A stretch of 57,388 bases of DNA from an uncultured Alcaligenaceae bacterium (GTDB taxonomy: Bacteria > Pseudomonadota > Gammaproteobacteria > Burkholderiales > Burkholderiaceae_B): the NCBI GenBank assembly GCA_937908115.1, contig CALEQZ010000003.1, positions 1 through 57,388 on the forward strand, in the 5' to 3' direction. Both the position numbers and the translations under genes were made by a program. Below, in pieces: positions 1 to 7,588 of this stretch; position 1 is the stretch's first letter, and every line of letters begins with the position of its first letter. The notes beneath the pieces were generated by a model. That model worked only from the letters and a program-made list of their open reading frames with translations. It was not told where the DNA came from and made no database searches.

Positions 1-106
1 GCGCCGCCGCCGGCTGCGGCGCGCCAAGCGTCGCAACCAGCGCCGCGGCCGCGGCGCCCAGGGCCAGCTTGGTACGGCCCTTATTCATTGCAAATTGCTT
101 TGCCAT
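1..106 (-). CDS. Partial exported protein (N-terminus only), possibly an ABC transporter substrate-binding protein
   Basis: Only the first 35 codons lie in the window. The start at 106 is preceded by a good ribosome binding site (AAGGAG, five bases before ATG); a second in-frame ATG lies at codon 7. The residues form a classic Sec signal peptide: a basic stretch (KGRTK), an Ala/Leu-rich core, then an Ala-Pro-rich region near the cut-off. The gene lies about 100 bases downstream of a class III aminotransferase on the same strand, so it is probably the binding protein of a transporter for that enzyme's substrate; this is inference from context. The gap 107-206 holds a 7-bp hairpin (141-157) without a T-tract. 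Confidence 0.6.
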   Translation of the reverse strand, partial: MAKQFAMNKGRTKLALGAAAAALVATLGAPQPAAA

Positions 107-206
107 GGATGCTCCTTCTGGGGGCGTTCCCCGTTGTTGTCGGCCGGATCCCGGCCGGTTGGTCGTAGCGCGCCCGCCGGACGGGCCTGCGGGCGCACGG
201 GATCGG

Positions 207-1541
207 TCAAGCCTGTGCCACGGCGGCGTCGATGGCGCCGGCCAGGCGTTCGACGAGCTGATCGAGCTCATCGTCGCTGATGATGAAAGGCGGGGCAAGC
301 AGCACGTGATCCCCGTGGCGGCCGTCTATGGTGCCGCCCATCGGATAGCACATCAAGCCCCGGGCCATGGCCTCGCGCTTGACGCGGGCATGGATCGTCT
401 TTTCGGGATCGAACGTTTTCTTTGTTTCACGATCTGCCACCAGCTCCACGCCCATGAACAGCCCGCGGCCGCGGATGTCGCCGACATGGGGGTGTTCACC
501 GAGCGCATCCTGTAAACGCTGGCGCAGCCCTTCGCCCTGCTTGCGCACCCGTTCGAGCAACCCATCGCGGCGGATGACTTCCTGCACCGCCAGCGCCGCG
601 GCGCAAGCCGTGGCGTGGCCCAGATAGGTATGCCCGTGCTGGAAGAAGCCCGATCCGCGGCTCATCGCCTCGACCACGTGGCCCTGGGCCATGACCGCGC
701 CGATGGGCTGGTAGCCGCCGCCCAGCCCCTTGGCGATGGTGATCAGGTCCGGGACGATGCCTTCTTGTTCGACGGCGTAGAGCGTGCCGGTGCGGCCCAT
801 GCCGCACATGACTTCGTCGGCGATCAGCAAAATGCCGTGACGGTTGCAGATCTCGCGCACGCGCCGGAAGTAATCCGCCACGGCCGGCACGGCGCCCAGC
901 GTGGCGCCGACCACGGGCTCGGCCACGAAGGCGATGACGTTTTCGCCGCCCAGTTCGTCGATCGCGGCTTCGAGCTCGTCGCCCAGGCGGGCCGCATAGT
1001 GTTCGTCCGTTTCGCCCGGCTGGCGGTCGCGGTAGGCGTAGCAGGGCGAGACGTGCTTGACGTCGATGAGCAGCGGCGCGAATTGCGCGCGGCGCCATGC
1101 GTTGCCTCCGACGGCCAGCGCGCCCAGCGTGTTGCCGTGGTAGCTCTGGCGCCGCGCGATGATGTGGCGGCGCTGCGGTTGGCCGATCTCGACGAAATAC
1201 TGGCGCGCCATCTTCAGCGCCGCTTCGACGGCCTCCGAGCCGCCGGACACGAAATAGGCGTGCGTGGTGCCGGCAGGGGCGTCTTCGACCAGGCGCTCGG
1301 CCAGGCGCTCGGCGACTTCGGTCGTGAAAAAGCTCGTGTGGGCATAGGCGAGCCGGTCGATCTGGGCGTGCATCGCCGCCAGCACGTCGGGATGGCCGTG
1401 GCCCAGGCAGGACACGGCCGCGCCGCCCGAGCCGTCGAGGTAGGCCTTGCCGTCGCTGTCGTACAGCCAGGCGCCCTTGCCGGAAACGGCCGGCGCTGGC
1501 GTATGCCGCAGCGAGCGATGCAGCACGCGGGTTTGGTTCAT
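207..1541 (-). CDS. Class III PLP-dependent aminotransferase (aspartate aminotransferase family)
   Basis: 444 residues, a usual length for the class III (omega-aminotransferase) fold. It transfers an amino group from a primary amine or omega-amino acid to a keto acid using pyridoxal phosphate. The cofactor signature is clear: GSEAVEAALK near residue 101, the LLIADEV strand with Asp242, and the Schiff-base Lys271 in TIAKGLGGGYQPIGA. The substrate cannot be read from the sequence; relatives act on polyamines, beta-alanine, gamma-aminobutyrate or taurine. It starts 13 bases after the RpiR-type regulator and is followed by an exported protein, so the three probably form one catabolic operon for an imported amine. 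Confidence 0.9.
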   Translation of the reverse strand: MNQTRVLHRSLRHTPAPAVSGKGAWLYDSDGKAYLDGSGGAAVSCLGHGHPDVLAAMHAQIDRLAYAHTSFFTTEVAERLAERLVEDAPAGTTHAYFVSGGSEAVEAALKMARQYFVEIGQPQRRHIIARRQSYHGNTLGALAVGGNAWRRAQFAPLLIDVKHVSPCYAYRDRQPGETDEHYAARLGDELEAAIDELGGENVIAFVAEPVVGATLGAVPAVADYFRRVREICNRHGILLIADEVMCGMGRTGTLYAVEQEGIVPDLITIAKGLGGGYQPIGAVMAQGHVVEAMSRGSGFFQHGHTYLGHATACAAALAVQEVIRRDGLLERVRKQGEGLRQRLQDALGEHPHVGDIRGRGLFMGVELVADRETKKTFDPEKTIHARVKREAMARGLMCYPMGGTIDGRHGDHVLLAPPFIISDDELDQLVERLAGAIDAAVAQA

Positions 1542-1554
1542 GGTGAGATCCGTC

Positions 1555-2490
1555 TTAAGTCAGGGTAGGGGCAGCAGGGGAGGAAGGGGCTGCGCGGTGC
1601 GCCGCCCCTGGCGCGGCCGCGGCCCAATAGGCGTGTTCATCGTGCAGGCGGGCCTCGACTTCGGCCAGCCGCGTCAAGATCGCGTCGCCGCCGCGTGCGG
1701 CCAGCCGGGCGAGCAGGTGCTCGGCCAGCGCCAGCAGTCCCGTGGTCGTGTGAAAGAACGATGCCGGCCCCTGCAAGGGCCCGGGCGGTGTAAAGAGCAG
1801 GATATGGGCCGCGTGCTCGGCCACGGGCGAGCGCGCCGAATCCGTCAGCGCGACCACTGCGACGCCGCGCTGCGCGCAACGCCGGGCAGTGTGCGCCGTC
1901 AGCATCGTGTAGGGAGCCTGCGAGATCGCCACCAAGGCATCGCCGGCCTGCAGGGCATCGGCCTGCTCGGCCGGGGCCCCGCCCACGCAATCGAGCAGCA
2001 GGCCGTTGCCGCGCAGCAGCTGGTAGCCGTAATGCATTTGCGAAGCGATGCCAAAGCTGGAGCGGGTGCCGAGAAACCCGACCAGCCGCGCGCGTAGCAG
2101 CGCGTCTGCGGCCGCATCCATGGCCGGGGCGGGAGTGGCCTGGCGCACCGATTGCACGGCCTGCGTCTGCTGGGCGGTCAGCGCATCCAGCATGGGCGCC
2201 TCGGATTGCGCGGCCTGTAGGCGCGCGGCCTTGCGGCGCAGCCCGCCGGTGGCCGCCTGCTGGCAGGCGGCGCGAAACGCCTGGTAGCTGTCATAGCCAC
2301 CCGCGCGCGCCAGGCGCAGCATGGTCGCGGGCGCGACGCCGACCTCCTGGGCCTGGCGGCGCATCGACCACAGGGCCGCCTGCGGCATGTTGGCCGCGAC
2401 CCAGCCGGCGGCCCGGCGCAGTTCCGGCGGAAGTTGCGCGTACACGGCCTGCAGCCTTTCGCGAGGGTCGTCGGAATCGAAATGGGCCAT
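1555..2490 (-). CDS. RpiR/MurR-family transcriptional regulator (HTH + SIS domain)
   Basis: 311 residues from the ATG at 2490; the frame stays open upstream to a TTG at 2541, but the methionine beginning MAHFDSDDPRERL fits the family better. Residues about 1-80 form the RpiR helix-turn-helix domain (EVGVAPATMLRLARAGGYDSYQAFR). The C-terminal half carries a sugar-isomerase (SIS) fold with GTRSSFGIASQMHYG and LVAISQA. RpiR proteins sense a small ligand through the SIS domain and usually control adjacent catabolic genes. Here the downstream aminotransferase follows after 13 bases, so the operon is probably autoregulated. The divergent neighbour is ectR, but there is no reason to link this regulator to ectoine synthesis. 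Confidence 0.85.
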   Translation of the reverse strand: MAHFDSDDPRERLQAVYAQLPPELRRAAGWVAANMPQAALWSMRRQAQEVGVAPATMLRLARAGGYDSYQAFRAACQQAATGGLRRKAARLQAAQSEAPMLDALTAQQTQAVQSVRQATPAPAMDAAADALLRARLVGFLGTRSSFGIASQMHYGYQLLRGNGLLLDCVGGAPAEQADALQAGDALVAISQAPYTMLTAHTARRCAQRGVAVVALTDSARSPVAEHAAHILLFTPPGPLQGPASFFHTTTGLLALAEHLLARLAARGGDAILTRLAEVEARLHDEHAYWAAAAPGAAHRAAPSSPAAPTLT

Positions 2491-2533
2491 GGGAGAGATG
2501 TAAAAAACATATGCTACATCTTTCCCGCGGTGA

Positions 2534-2549
2534 AAAAACAATTGTTTTT
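2534..2549. promoter_or_regulatory. 16-bp perfect palindrome, candidate RpiR operator
   Basis: AAAAACAATTGTTTTT is a perfect palindrome 44 bases upstream of the RpiR-type regulator start, in the divergent gap with ectR. Its A-run/T-run arms are unusual in this GC-rich DNA and resemble operators of RpiR-family proteins. Assignment to this regulator is inferred from position only. Confidence 0.45.
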
Positions 2550-2560
2550 ATAGGGGGTTT

Positions 2561-2584
2561 CCCGAATTTAGTCGCGAATTCGGG
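2561..2584. repeat. Inverted repeat upstream of the ectR promoter
   Basis: CCCGAATT and AATTCGGG are exact inverted copies separated by 8 bases. The repeat ends 32 bases before the -35 box of the ectR promoter. The spacing of the half-sites suits a dimeric regulator, but no binding protein can be named. Confidence 0.4.
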
Positions 2585-2615
2585 GGCGATTACAGGAAAT
2601 AGCCGCAATGCCTGT

Positions 2616-2644
2616 TTGACAAGGATAGGTACCAGCCATATTAT
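2616..2644 (+). promoter_or_regulatory. Near-consensus sigma-70 promoter for ectR-ectABCD
   Basis: TTGACA (2616-2621), a 17-base spacer and TATTAT (2639-2644) make the strongest sigma-70 promoter match found in the window. Transcription would begin near 2651, about 30 bases before the ectR ATG. A perfect -35 box and optimal spacing imply strong basal activity that a repressor would need to hold down, consistent with control by EctR and by osmolarity. Confidence 0.75.
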
Positions 2645-2680
2645 TTGAGTAGAAATTAATCTTATTGAACTGGTTTGATC

Positions 2681-3223
2681 ATGAATAATCCAGCCGCAGG
2701 CTCTCAACAGTACGACTTGCGCATCCTGCGCGCGCTGCGCCGCATTACGCGGTCGATCGCGCTGCATTCGCGCCAGCTGGCCGCCTGCAGCCAGATCACC
2801 GCGCCGCAGCTGATCTGCCTGCGTGCGGTCATTGCCAATGGTCCGATGACGGCCACCGCGATCAGCCGTGAAATCCATGTCAGTCCCAGTACGGTCGTCG
2901 GCATACTCGACCGCCTGGAAGACAAGGGCTTGATCCGGCGCGAACGCGGTCGGGAGGACCGTCGCATCGTCTTTGTCTCGGCCACCGAGGCCGGGCGCGC
3001 GTTGGCGGCGGCTGCGCCGTCGCCGCTGCAGAAAAAGCTGGCCGATGCGCTCAACGCGCTACCCGAGCTCGAGCAGGCCACGATTACTCTGTCGCTCGAG
3101 CGCATCGTGGATCTCATGGAAGCGGGCGGCCCGCCGGCCGAGCCCGAACCCCAGGATGCGGCATCGCCCATCCTGGAAGTGCCCACCGGCGGTGCGCCCC
3201 CCGAGTCGGGGCTGGTGGTATGA
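2681..3223 (+). CDS. ectR: MarR-family regulator of the ectoine operon (EctR)
   Basis: 180 residues from the ATG at 2681. It is a winged helix-turn-helix MarR protein: the recognition region reads ATAISREIHVSPSTVVGILDR, followed by the wing GLIRRERGREDRRIVFV. EctR of halotolerant methylotrophs is a MarR-type repressor of ectABC, and this gene sits directly in front of ectA with a 4-base ATGA overlap, so it is co-transcribed and probably autoregulatory. No clear ribosome binding site precedes the ATG, which suggests weak translation. Residues after about 150 are a Pro/Glu/Gly-rich tail of unknown role. Confidence 0.85.
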   Translation: MNNPAAGSQQYDLRILRALRRITRSIALHSRQLAACSQITAPQLICLRAVIANGPMTATAISREIHVSPSTVVGILDRLEDKGLIRRERGREDRRIVFVSATEAGRALAAAAPSPLQKKLADALNALPELEQATITLSLERIVDLMEAGGPPAEPEPQDAASPILEVPTGGAPPESGLVV

Positions 3224-3786
3224 GGCTGGGCGCGCAGCCACACCATGCAGCGGCAACGACCGCCGCGCGATCCGGGGCCCGGGCGCAGACCGGACCGACG
3301 CATATCCTGCGCAGGCCGCGCCGCGCCGACGGCGCGGCCATCCACCACCTCGTGACGCAGTGCCCACCGCTGGACTGCAATTCCGTCTACGCCTATCTGC
3401 TCCTGTGCGAGCACTTTTCCGAGACCTGCGTCGTCGCTGAACGCGACGGCGACATCGAAGGCTTCGTTTCCGCCTACGTTCCGCCCGGCAGGGCCGATGT
3501 GTTGTTCGTATGGCAGGTGGCCGTGCACGAAAACGCGCGCGGCTGCGGCCTGGGGCGCGCCATGCTCCAGGAAATCCTGGGTCGTCCCGTGCTCGATGGG
3601 GTGGCCTATCTCGAAACCACCGTGGGACCCGGCAATGCGGCATCGCGCCGCATGTTCGCCGGCCTGGCCAGGCAGTACGGCGCCGGCTGTGACGAATCAC
3701 CGCTGTTCGACCGCCGCCTGTTCGGTGCTTCGTCGCACGACGAAGAAATGCTCCTGCGGATAGGGCCGTTGGGCGAACGCGCCTGA
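3220..3786 (+). CDS. ectA: L-2,4-diaminobutyrate acetyltransferase
   Basis: 188 residues, GNAT fold. It acetylates L-2,4-diaminobutyrate with acetyl-CoA to N-gamma-acetyldiaminobutyrate, the second step of ectoine synthesis. Family hallmarks are visible: PPLDCNSVYAYLLLCEHF, the beta-strand VWQVAVHENARGCGLGRAML with the acetyl-CoA binding loop, and ETTVGPGNAASRRMF. The ATG overlaps the ectR stop codon, so translation is probably coupled. The first 25 residues are longer and more Ala/Arg-rich than in many EctA proteins, so an internal start cannot be excluded. A 112-base gap with a small hairpin (3793-3808, no T-tract) separates it from ectB. Confidence 0.95.
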   Translation: MRLGAQPHHAAATTAARSGARAQTGPTHILRRPRRADGAAIHHLVTQCPPLDCNSVYAYLLLCEHFSETCVVAERDGDIEGFVSAYVPPGRADVLFVWQVAVHENARGCGLGRAMLQEILGRPVLDGVAYLETTVGPGNAASRRMFAGLARQYGAGCDESPLFDRRLFGASSHDEEMLLRIGPLGERA

Positions 3787-3898
3787 CGCGCCGGGGCACG
3801 CCTGCCCCACGACTCGCGGTGTCGTCGCATTGTGCGGCCGCGCCCCGGCCAGGTCTTTTCGGACCGCCGCAACTACACCTCTGACAAGGGAGAAAGCA

Positions 3899-5206
3899 AT
3901 GGATCTAAAAATCTTCGACAGAATGGAGTCCGAAGTCCGAGGCTACATCCGGTCCTTTCCCGTCGTTTTCAGCCATGCCCGCGGATCGCTGATGGTGGCC
4001 GAAAACGGCATGGAATACATCGACTTCTTCAGCGGCGCGGGCACGCTGAACTACGGCCACAACAATCCCGTTTTCAAGGAAAAGCTGCTTGAGTACCTGG
4101 CCGGCGACGGCGTGGTGCACGGCCTGGACATGGCGACCAGCGCAAAGAAGGGTTTCCTTGAAACCGTGGACCGGGTGCTGCTCAAGCCGCGCAATTGGAA
4201 GTACACCCTGCAGTTCACCGGGCCGACCGGTACCAATGCCGTGGAGGCCGCGCTCAAGATCGCCCGCCAGGTCAAGGGCCGCCCCAACGTCATCTCGTTC
4301 ACGCACGGCTTTCACGGTGTGACTGGCGGGTCGCTGTCGGCCACGGGCAATGCCAAGTTCCGTGAGGCCGCGGGCGTGGCGCTGGGCAATACGACCTTCA
4401 TGCCGTACGACGGCTACTTCGGCCCAGATGTCGACACCATCGCCTACATCGAGCGCATGCTGGAGGACCGCAGCAGCGGGGTGGACCGCCCGGCCGCCGC
4501 GATCGTCGAAACGGTCCAGGGCGAGGGCGGCGTCAACGTCGCAACGCTGCGCTGGCTCAAGGAACTCGAACGGTTGTGCCGCGAGCACGACATGCTGCTC
4601 ATCGTCGATGACATCCAGGTCGGCTGCGGACGTACCGGCAGCTTCTTCAGCTTCGAGTCCGCCGGCATCCGGCCCGACATCATCACGCTGTCGAAATCGC
4701 TGTCCGGCTTCGGCCTGCCCATGTCGCTGGTGCTGATGAAGCCCGAGCTCGATGTGTGGAAGCCCGGCGCGCACAGCGGCACCTTCCGGGGCAACAACCT
4801 GGCCTTCGTCACCGCCACCGCCGCACTGGAAACCTACTGGACCAGCGATGCCTTCGCCAACGAAATCCAGCGCAAGGAGCGCATCGTGCGTGACTGGCTG
4901 GAGAACCTGGTGCACAGCTACCCGCAGGCGGGCTTGAGCGCGCGCGGGCGCGGGCTCATCCAGGGCCTGGTCACCGCCGGCGACCCGGAGCTTGCCGGCA
5001 TCGTGGCGCGCAAGGCTTTCGAGGGCGGGGTGGTGATAGAGACCGCCGGGGCGCAGGACGAAGTGCTCAAGGTCCTGCCGGCGCTGACCATCGAGGACGA
5101 GCATTTGAAACGCGGCCTGGAAGTGATCGAAGGCGCCCTGGCCGAAGCCTTGGCCGAGCGCGGCGAAGGCGCCCGTGTGTTGAAGTTTGGAGGAAACCGT
5201 CGATGA
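3899..5206 (+). CDS. ectB: Diaminobutyrate-2-oxoglutarate aminotransferase
   Basis: 435 residues. It converts L-aspartate-4-semialdehyde plus glutamate to L-2,4-diaminobutyrate and 2-oxoglutarate, the committing step of ectoine synthesis. It is a class III PLP enzyme: N-terminal MESEVRGYIRSFPVVF is typical of EctB, FTGPTGTNAVEAALKIAR binds the cofactor phosphate, LLIVDDIQVGCGRTG holds the PLP aspartate, and Lys266 in TLSKSLSGFGLP forms the Schiff base. The start at 3899 has a ribosome binding site (AAGGGAGA), which is why it is preferred over the upstream in-frame ATG. It overlaps ectC by ATGA. Confidence 0.97.
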   Translation: MDLKIFDRMESEVRGYIRSFPVVFSHARGSLMVAENGMEYIDFFSGAGTLNYGHNNPVFKEKLLEYLAGDGVVHGLDMATSAKKGFLETVDRVLLKPRNWKYTLQFTGPTGTNAVEAALKIARQVKGRPNVISFTHGFHGVTGGSLSATGNAKFREAAGVALGNTTFMPYDGYFGPDVDTIAYIERMLEDRSSGVDRPAAAIVETVQGEGGVNVATLRWLKELERLCREHDMLLIVDDIQVGCGRTGSFFSFESAGIRPDIITLSKSLSGFGLPMSLVLMKPELDVWKPGAHSGTFRGNNLAFVTATAALETYWTSDAFANEIQRKERIVRDWLENLVHSYPQAGLSARGRGLIQGLVTAGDPELAGIVARKAFEGGVVIETAGAQDEVLKVLPALTIEDEHLKRGLEVIEGALAEALAERGEGARVLKFGGNRR

Positions 5207-5607
5207 TCGTACGCAATGTGAAGGACGTGATCGGGACCGATCTGGAAGTCAAGACCGAGAACTGGCTCAGCCGCCGGGTGCTGCTCAAGAAGGACGGCAT
5301 GGGCTTTTCCTTCCACGAGACGGTGATCTTCCCGGGCACCGAAACGCATATCCACTACCAGAACCATCTCGAGGCGGTGTGGGTGGTCGAAGGCGACGGC
5401 GAAGTCGAAACCATCGCCGATGGCAAGAAGTACAAGCTCGAGCCGGGCGTGGTCTACGCCCTGGACAAGCACGACGAGCATTGGCTGCGCGGCGGCAAGC
5501 AGCCGCTGCGCGTGATCTGCGTATTCAACCCGCCGCTGACCGGTCAGGAAGTGCACGACGCCGACGGCGTCTATCCCCTGGTCACCGACCAGCCGGCAGC
5601 GGCTTGA
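5203..5607 (+). CDS. ectC: L-ectoine synthase
   Basis: 134 residues, cupin fold. It cyclises N-gamma-acetyldiaminobutyrate to the osmoprotectant ectoine. The N-terminal MIVRNVKDVIGTD, the cupin strand HYQNHLEAVWVVEGDGEVE and YALDKHDEHWLRG with metal-binding histidine and acidic residues match EctC throughout. The start codon overlaps the ectB stop, so translation is coupled, and ectD begins 19 bases downstream behind AAGGAG. Confidence 0.97.
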   Translation: MIVRNVKDVIGTDLEVKTENWLSRRVLLKKDGMGFSFHETVIFPGTETHIHYQNHLEAVWVVEGDGEVETIADGKKYKLEPGVVYALDKHDEHWLRGGKQPLRVICVFNPPLTGQEVHDADGVYPLVTDQPAAA

Positions 5608-5626
5608 CCACGAACAAGGAGACGGC

Positions 5627-6550
5627 ATGATTACACCCGCGAAGGACATCTACGCCTCACGCACCGACCGGGGGTCTGCCATCATCGCCCGGCAGGACCC
5701 GGTCATTTACGGCGACGGCCGATACGCCAGCGCGCTCGACGAGGAACAGCTGGCCGGCTACGAGCGCGACGGCTTCCTGCTATTGCCGCAGCTGTTCTCT
5801 GCCGAGGAGGTTGAGACCATGCTCGCGGAAATCCGCCGCATGGCCGCTGATCCGGCCATCGTGCGGCGCGAGGAAGCCATCACCGAGCCAGGCAGCGACG
5901 CCGTGCGGTCCATTTTCATGGTGCACGTGCTCAGCCCCTTGATGTCGCGCCTGGCGCGCGACCCGCGCCTCATCCACGTGGCCCGGCAGATCCTGGGCTC
6001 GGAGGTCTACATCCACCAGTCGCGCGCCAACATGAAGCCCGGCTTCAAGGGCAAGGAGTTCTACTGGCACTCCGATTTCGAGACCTGGCACGTCGAGGAT
6101 GGCATGCCGGCGATGCGGGCGCTGAGCTGCTCGGTGCTGCTGACCGACAACAACGAGTGCAATGGCCCGCTGATGCTGGTGCCGGGCTCGCATCACCAGT
6201 TCATTTCGTGCCAGGGCCAGACGCCGGAGAACCACTACAAGCAGTCGCTGAAGAAGCAGGAATACGGCGTGCCCGATCCGGTCAGCCTGCAGCTGCTGGT
6301 CGAGCAAGGCGGTATCCGCGCCATGACTGCGCCAGCCGGGTCGGTGGTGTTTTTCGACTGCAATACCATGCACGGGTCGAACAGCAACATTTCGCCCTGG
6401 CCGCGCGCCAACGTGTTCATGGTCTACAACAGCGTCGAAAACGCGCTGGGCGCGCCCAAGTACGGGTTGGCGCCGCGGCCGGAGTACATTGCCACGCGCT
6501 CGAACTTCTCGGCGCTGACGCCGCTGGATGCGCTCAAGGCCGTCGGCTGA
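5627..6550 (+). CDS. ectD: Ectoine hydroxylase
   Basis: 307 residues, non-haem Fe(II)/2-oxoglutarate dioxygenase. It hydroxylates ectoine to 5-hydroxyectoine, which also protects against heat and desiccation. The diagnostic segment WHSDFETWHVEDGMP is present; the iron triad is His148, Asp150 and His249, and Arg260 should bind 2-oxoglutarate. It is the last gene of the ectoine operon, with AAGGAG before the ATG. No aspartokinase (ask_ect) follows, unlike in some ectoine clusters, so precursor supply must come from the general aspartate pathway. Confidence 0.96.
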   Translation: MITPAKDIYASRTDRGSAIIARQDPVIYGDGRYASALDEEQLAGYERDGFLLLPQLFSAEEVETMLAEIRRMAADPAIVRREEAITEPGSDAVRSIFMVHVLSPLMSRLARDPRLIHVARQILGSEVYIHQSRANMKPGFKGKEFYWHSDFETWHVEDGMPAMRALSCSVLLTDNNECNGPLMLVPGSHHQFISCQGQTPENHYKQSLKKQEYGVPDPVSLQLLVEQGGIRAMTAPAGSVVFFDCNTMHGSNSNISPWPRANVFMVYNSVENALGAPKYGLAPRPEYIATRSNFSALTPLDALKAVG

Positions 6551-6589
6551 CGGCCAACGCGGGGCGGCCGGCGCGGGCTGTGGCGCCTT

Positions 6590-6598
6590 TGCTATGCT
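6590..6598 (+). promoter_or_regulatory. Extended -10 promoter for the MOSC gene
   Basis: TGCTATGCT combines an extended -10 motif (TGn) with TATGCT, 30 bases before the MOSC-protein ATG. The same nine bases form the rpsP promoter -10 at 32192-32200. No good -35 box is seen. Confidence 0.5.
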
Positions 6599-6628
6599 GG
6601 CGCACTTCGCGGTTTCCGGAGTTCGCCC

Positions 6629-7492
6629 ATGGGCGCCGTCATTCGCAGCCTGCACATCTATCCGGTCAAATCCTGCGCCGGGATCGACCTGGCGCAAAGC
6701 GCCCTCGATGAAAGGGGCTTGGCCGGCGACCGGCGCTGGATGGTGGTCGATGCGAGCGGCACCTTCCTGACCCAGCGGGCGCTTGCCGCGATGGCACTGA
6801 TTCGTCCCGCGCTGTCGGACGATGGGCTGCGCCTGAGCGCGCCCGGCATGCCGGTGCTATGCGTGCCGGCAGGGCCCGCGCCAGGCCCGCGGCGCCGGGT
6901 CACGGTCTGGCGTGATGAGGTCGATGCCGAGGACGAGGGCGACGATGCCGCAACCTGGCTGTCGGATTTCCTGCGCCGGCCGTGCCGGCTGGTGCGTATC
7001 GCCGACGATGCGCGCCGGCTGGCCGGACCCGGCCGGGTGGCGGCCTGGAAGGATCGCCACGGCAGCATGGCCCCCGCCTTGCCCGGCGAGCACGCGTTCG
7101 GCTTTGCCGACGGCTATCCCTTCCTGATCGCGGTGCAGGCTTCCTTGGATGACCTGAACGCCCGGCTGGCGGCGGCCGGTGCCGAGCCTGTGCCGATGAA
7201 CCGTTTTCGGCCCAACATCGTGTTGGACGGGTTGCAGGCCTATGACGAAGACCACCTGGCCATGGTCGCCTGTGGCGAGGTGCGCTTCGCGTTGGTCAAG
7301 CCTTGCACTCGTTGCGCGATCCCCGACATCGACCAGGCGACCGCCCGGCAGGGTGGCGCGGTCGGCAAGGTGCTTGCGGCCTATCGCGCCCAGCAGGAGG
7401 GCGTGGTGTTCGGCCAGAACGCCGTGGTCCAAGCGCCCGCTGGCGCGATGCTGCGCGCGGGCGATCCCGTGGACGTCGAATGGGCGTTCTAG
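6629..7492 (+). CDS. MOSC-domain protein (YcbX/mARC-like)
   Basis: 287 residues. The N-terminal beta-barrel (about 1-120; LHIYPVKSCAGIDLAQSAL, GDRRWMVVD) and the C-terminal MOSC domain (about 130-287; MNRFRPNIVLDG, KPCTRCAIPDIDQATA) match the YcbX/mARC group. These proteins bind the molybdenum cofactor and reduce N-hydroxylated bases and amines; the Cys of KPCTRC is the expected molybdenum ligand. E. coli YcbX carries a C-terminal 2Fe-2S ferredoxin domain. This protein stops before it, yet the next gene encodes a ferredoxin-reductase, so the two may work as separate electron-transfer partners (inference). Confidence 0.85.
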   Translation: MGAVIRSLHIYPVKSCAGIDLAQSALDERGLAGDRRWMVVDASGTFLTQRALAAMALIRPALSDDGLRLSAPGMPVLCVPAGPAPGPRRRVTVWRDEVDAEDEGDDAATWLSDFLRRPCRLVRIADDARRLAGPGRVAAWKDRHGSMAPALPGEHAFGFADGYPFLIAVQASLDDLNARLAAAGAEPVPMNRFRPNIVLDGLQAYDEDHLAMVACGEVRFALVKPCTRCAIPDIDQATARQGGAVGKVLAAYRAQQEGVVFGQNAVVQAPAGAMLRAGDPVDVEWAF

Positions 7493-7520
7493 GCGGCCGG
7501 CACCGCCGGCGGCCGCGCAA

Positions 7521-7526
7521 TATAAA
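7521..7526 (+). promoter_or_regulatory. -10 element upstream of the ferredoxin-reductase gene
   Basis: TATAAA (within TATAAAAT) lies in the 96-base gap after the MOSC gene, 62 bases before the next ATG. No convincing -35 box is seen. It suggests separate transcription from the MOSC gene. Confidence 0.4.
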
Positions 7527-7552
7527 ATCGCCCGTTTAGCCAATCCCAGCCG

Positions 7553-7570
7553 GCGCGCCTTCGGGCGCGC
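7553..7570 (+). promoter_or_regulatory. C(UUCG)G tetraloop hairpin in the 5' leader
   Basis: GCGCGCC, loop TTCG, GGCGCGC forms a perfect 7-bp all-GC stem capped by the unusually stable C(UUCG)G tetraloop, ending 18 bases before the ATG at 7589. No T-tract follows, so it is not an intrinsic terminator. It could stabilise the mRNA 5' end or affect ribosome loading. Confidence 0.5.
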
Positions 7571-7588
7571 ACAGTCAGCCGATACGCC

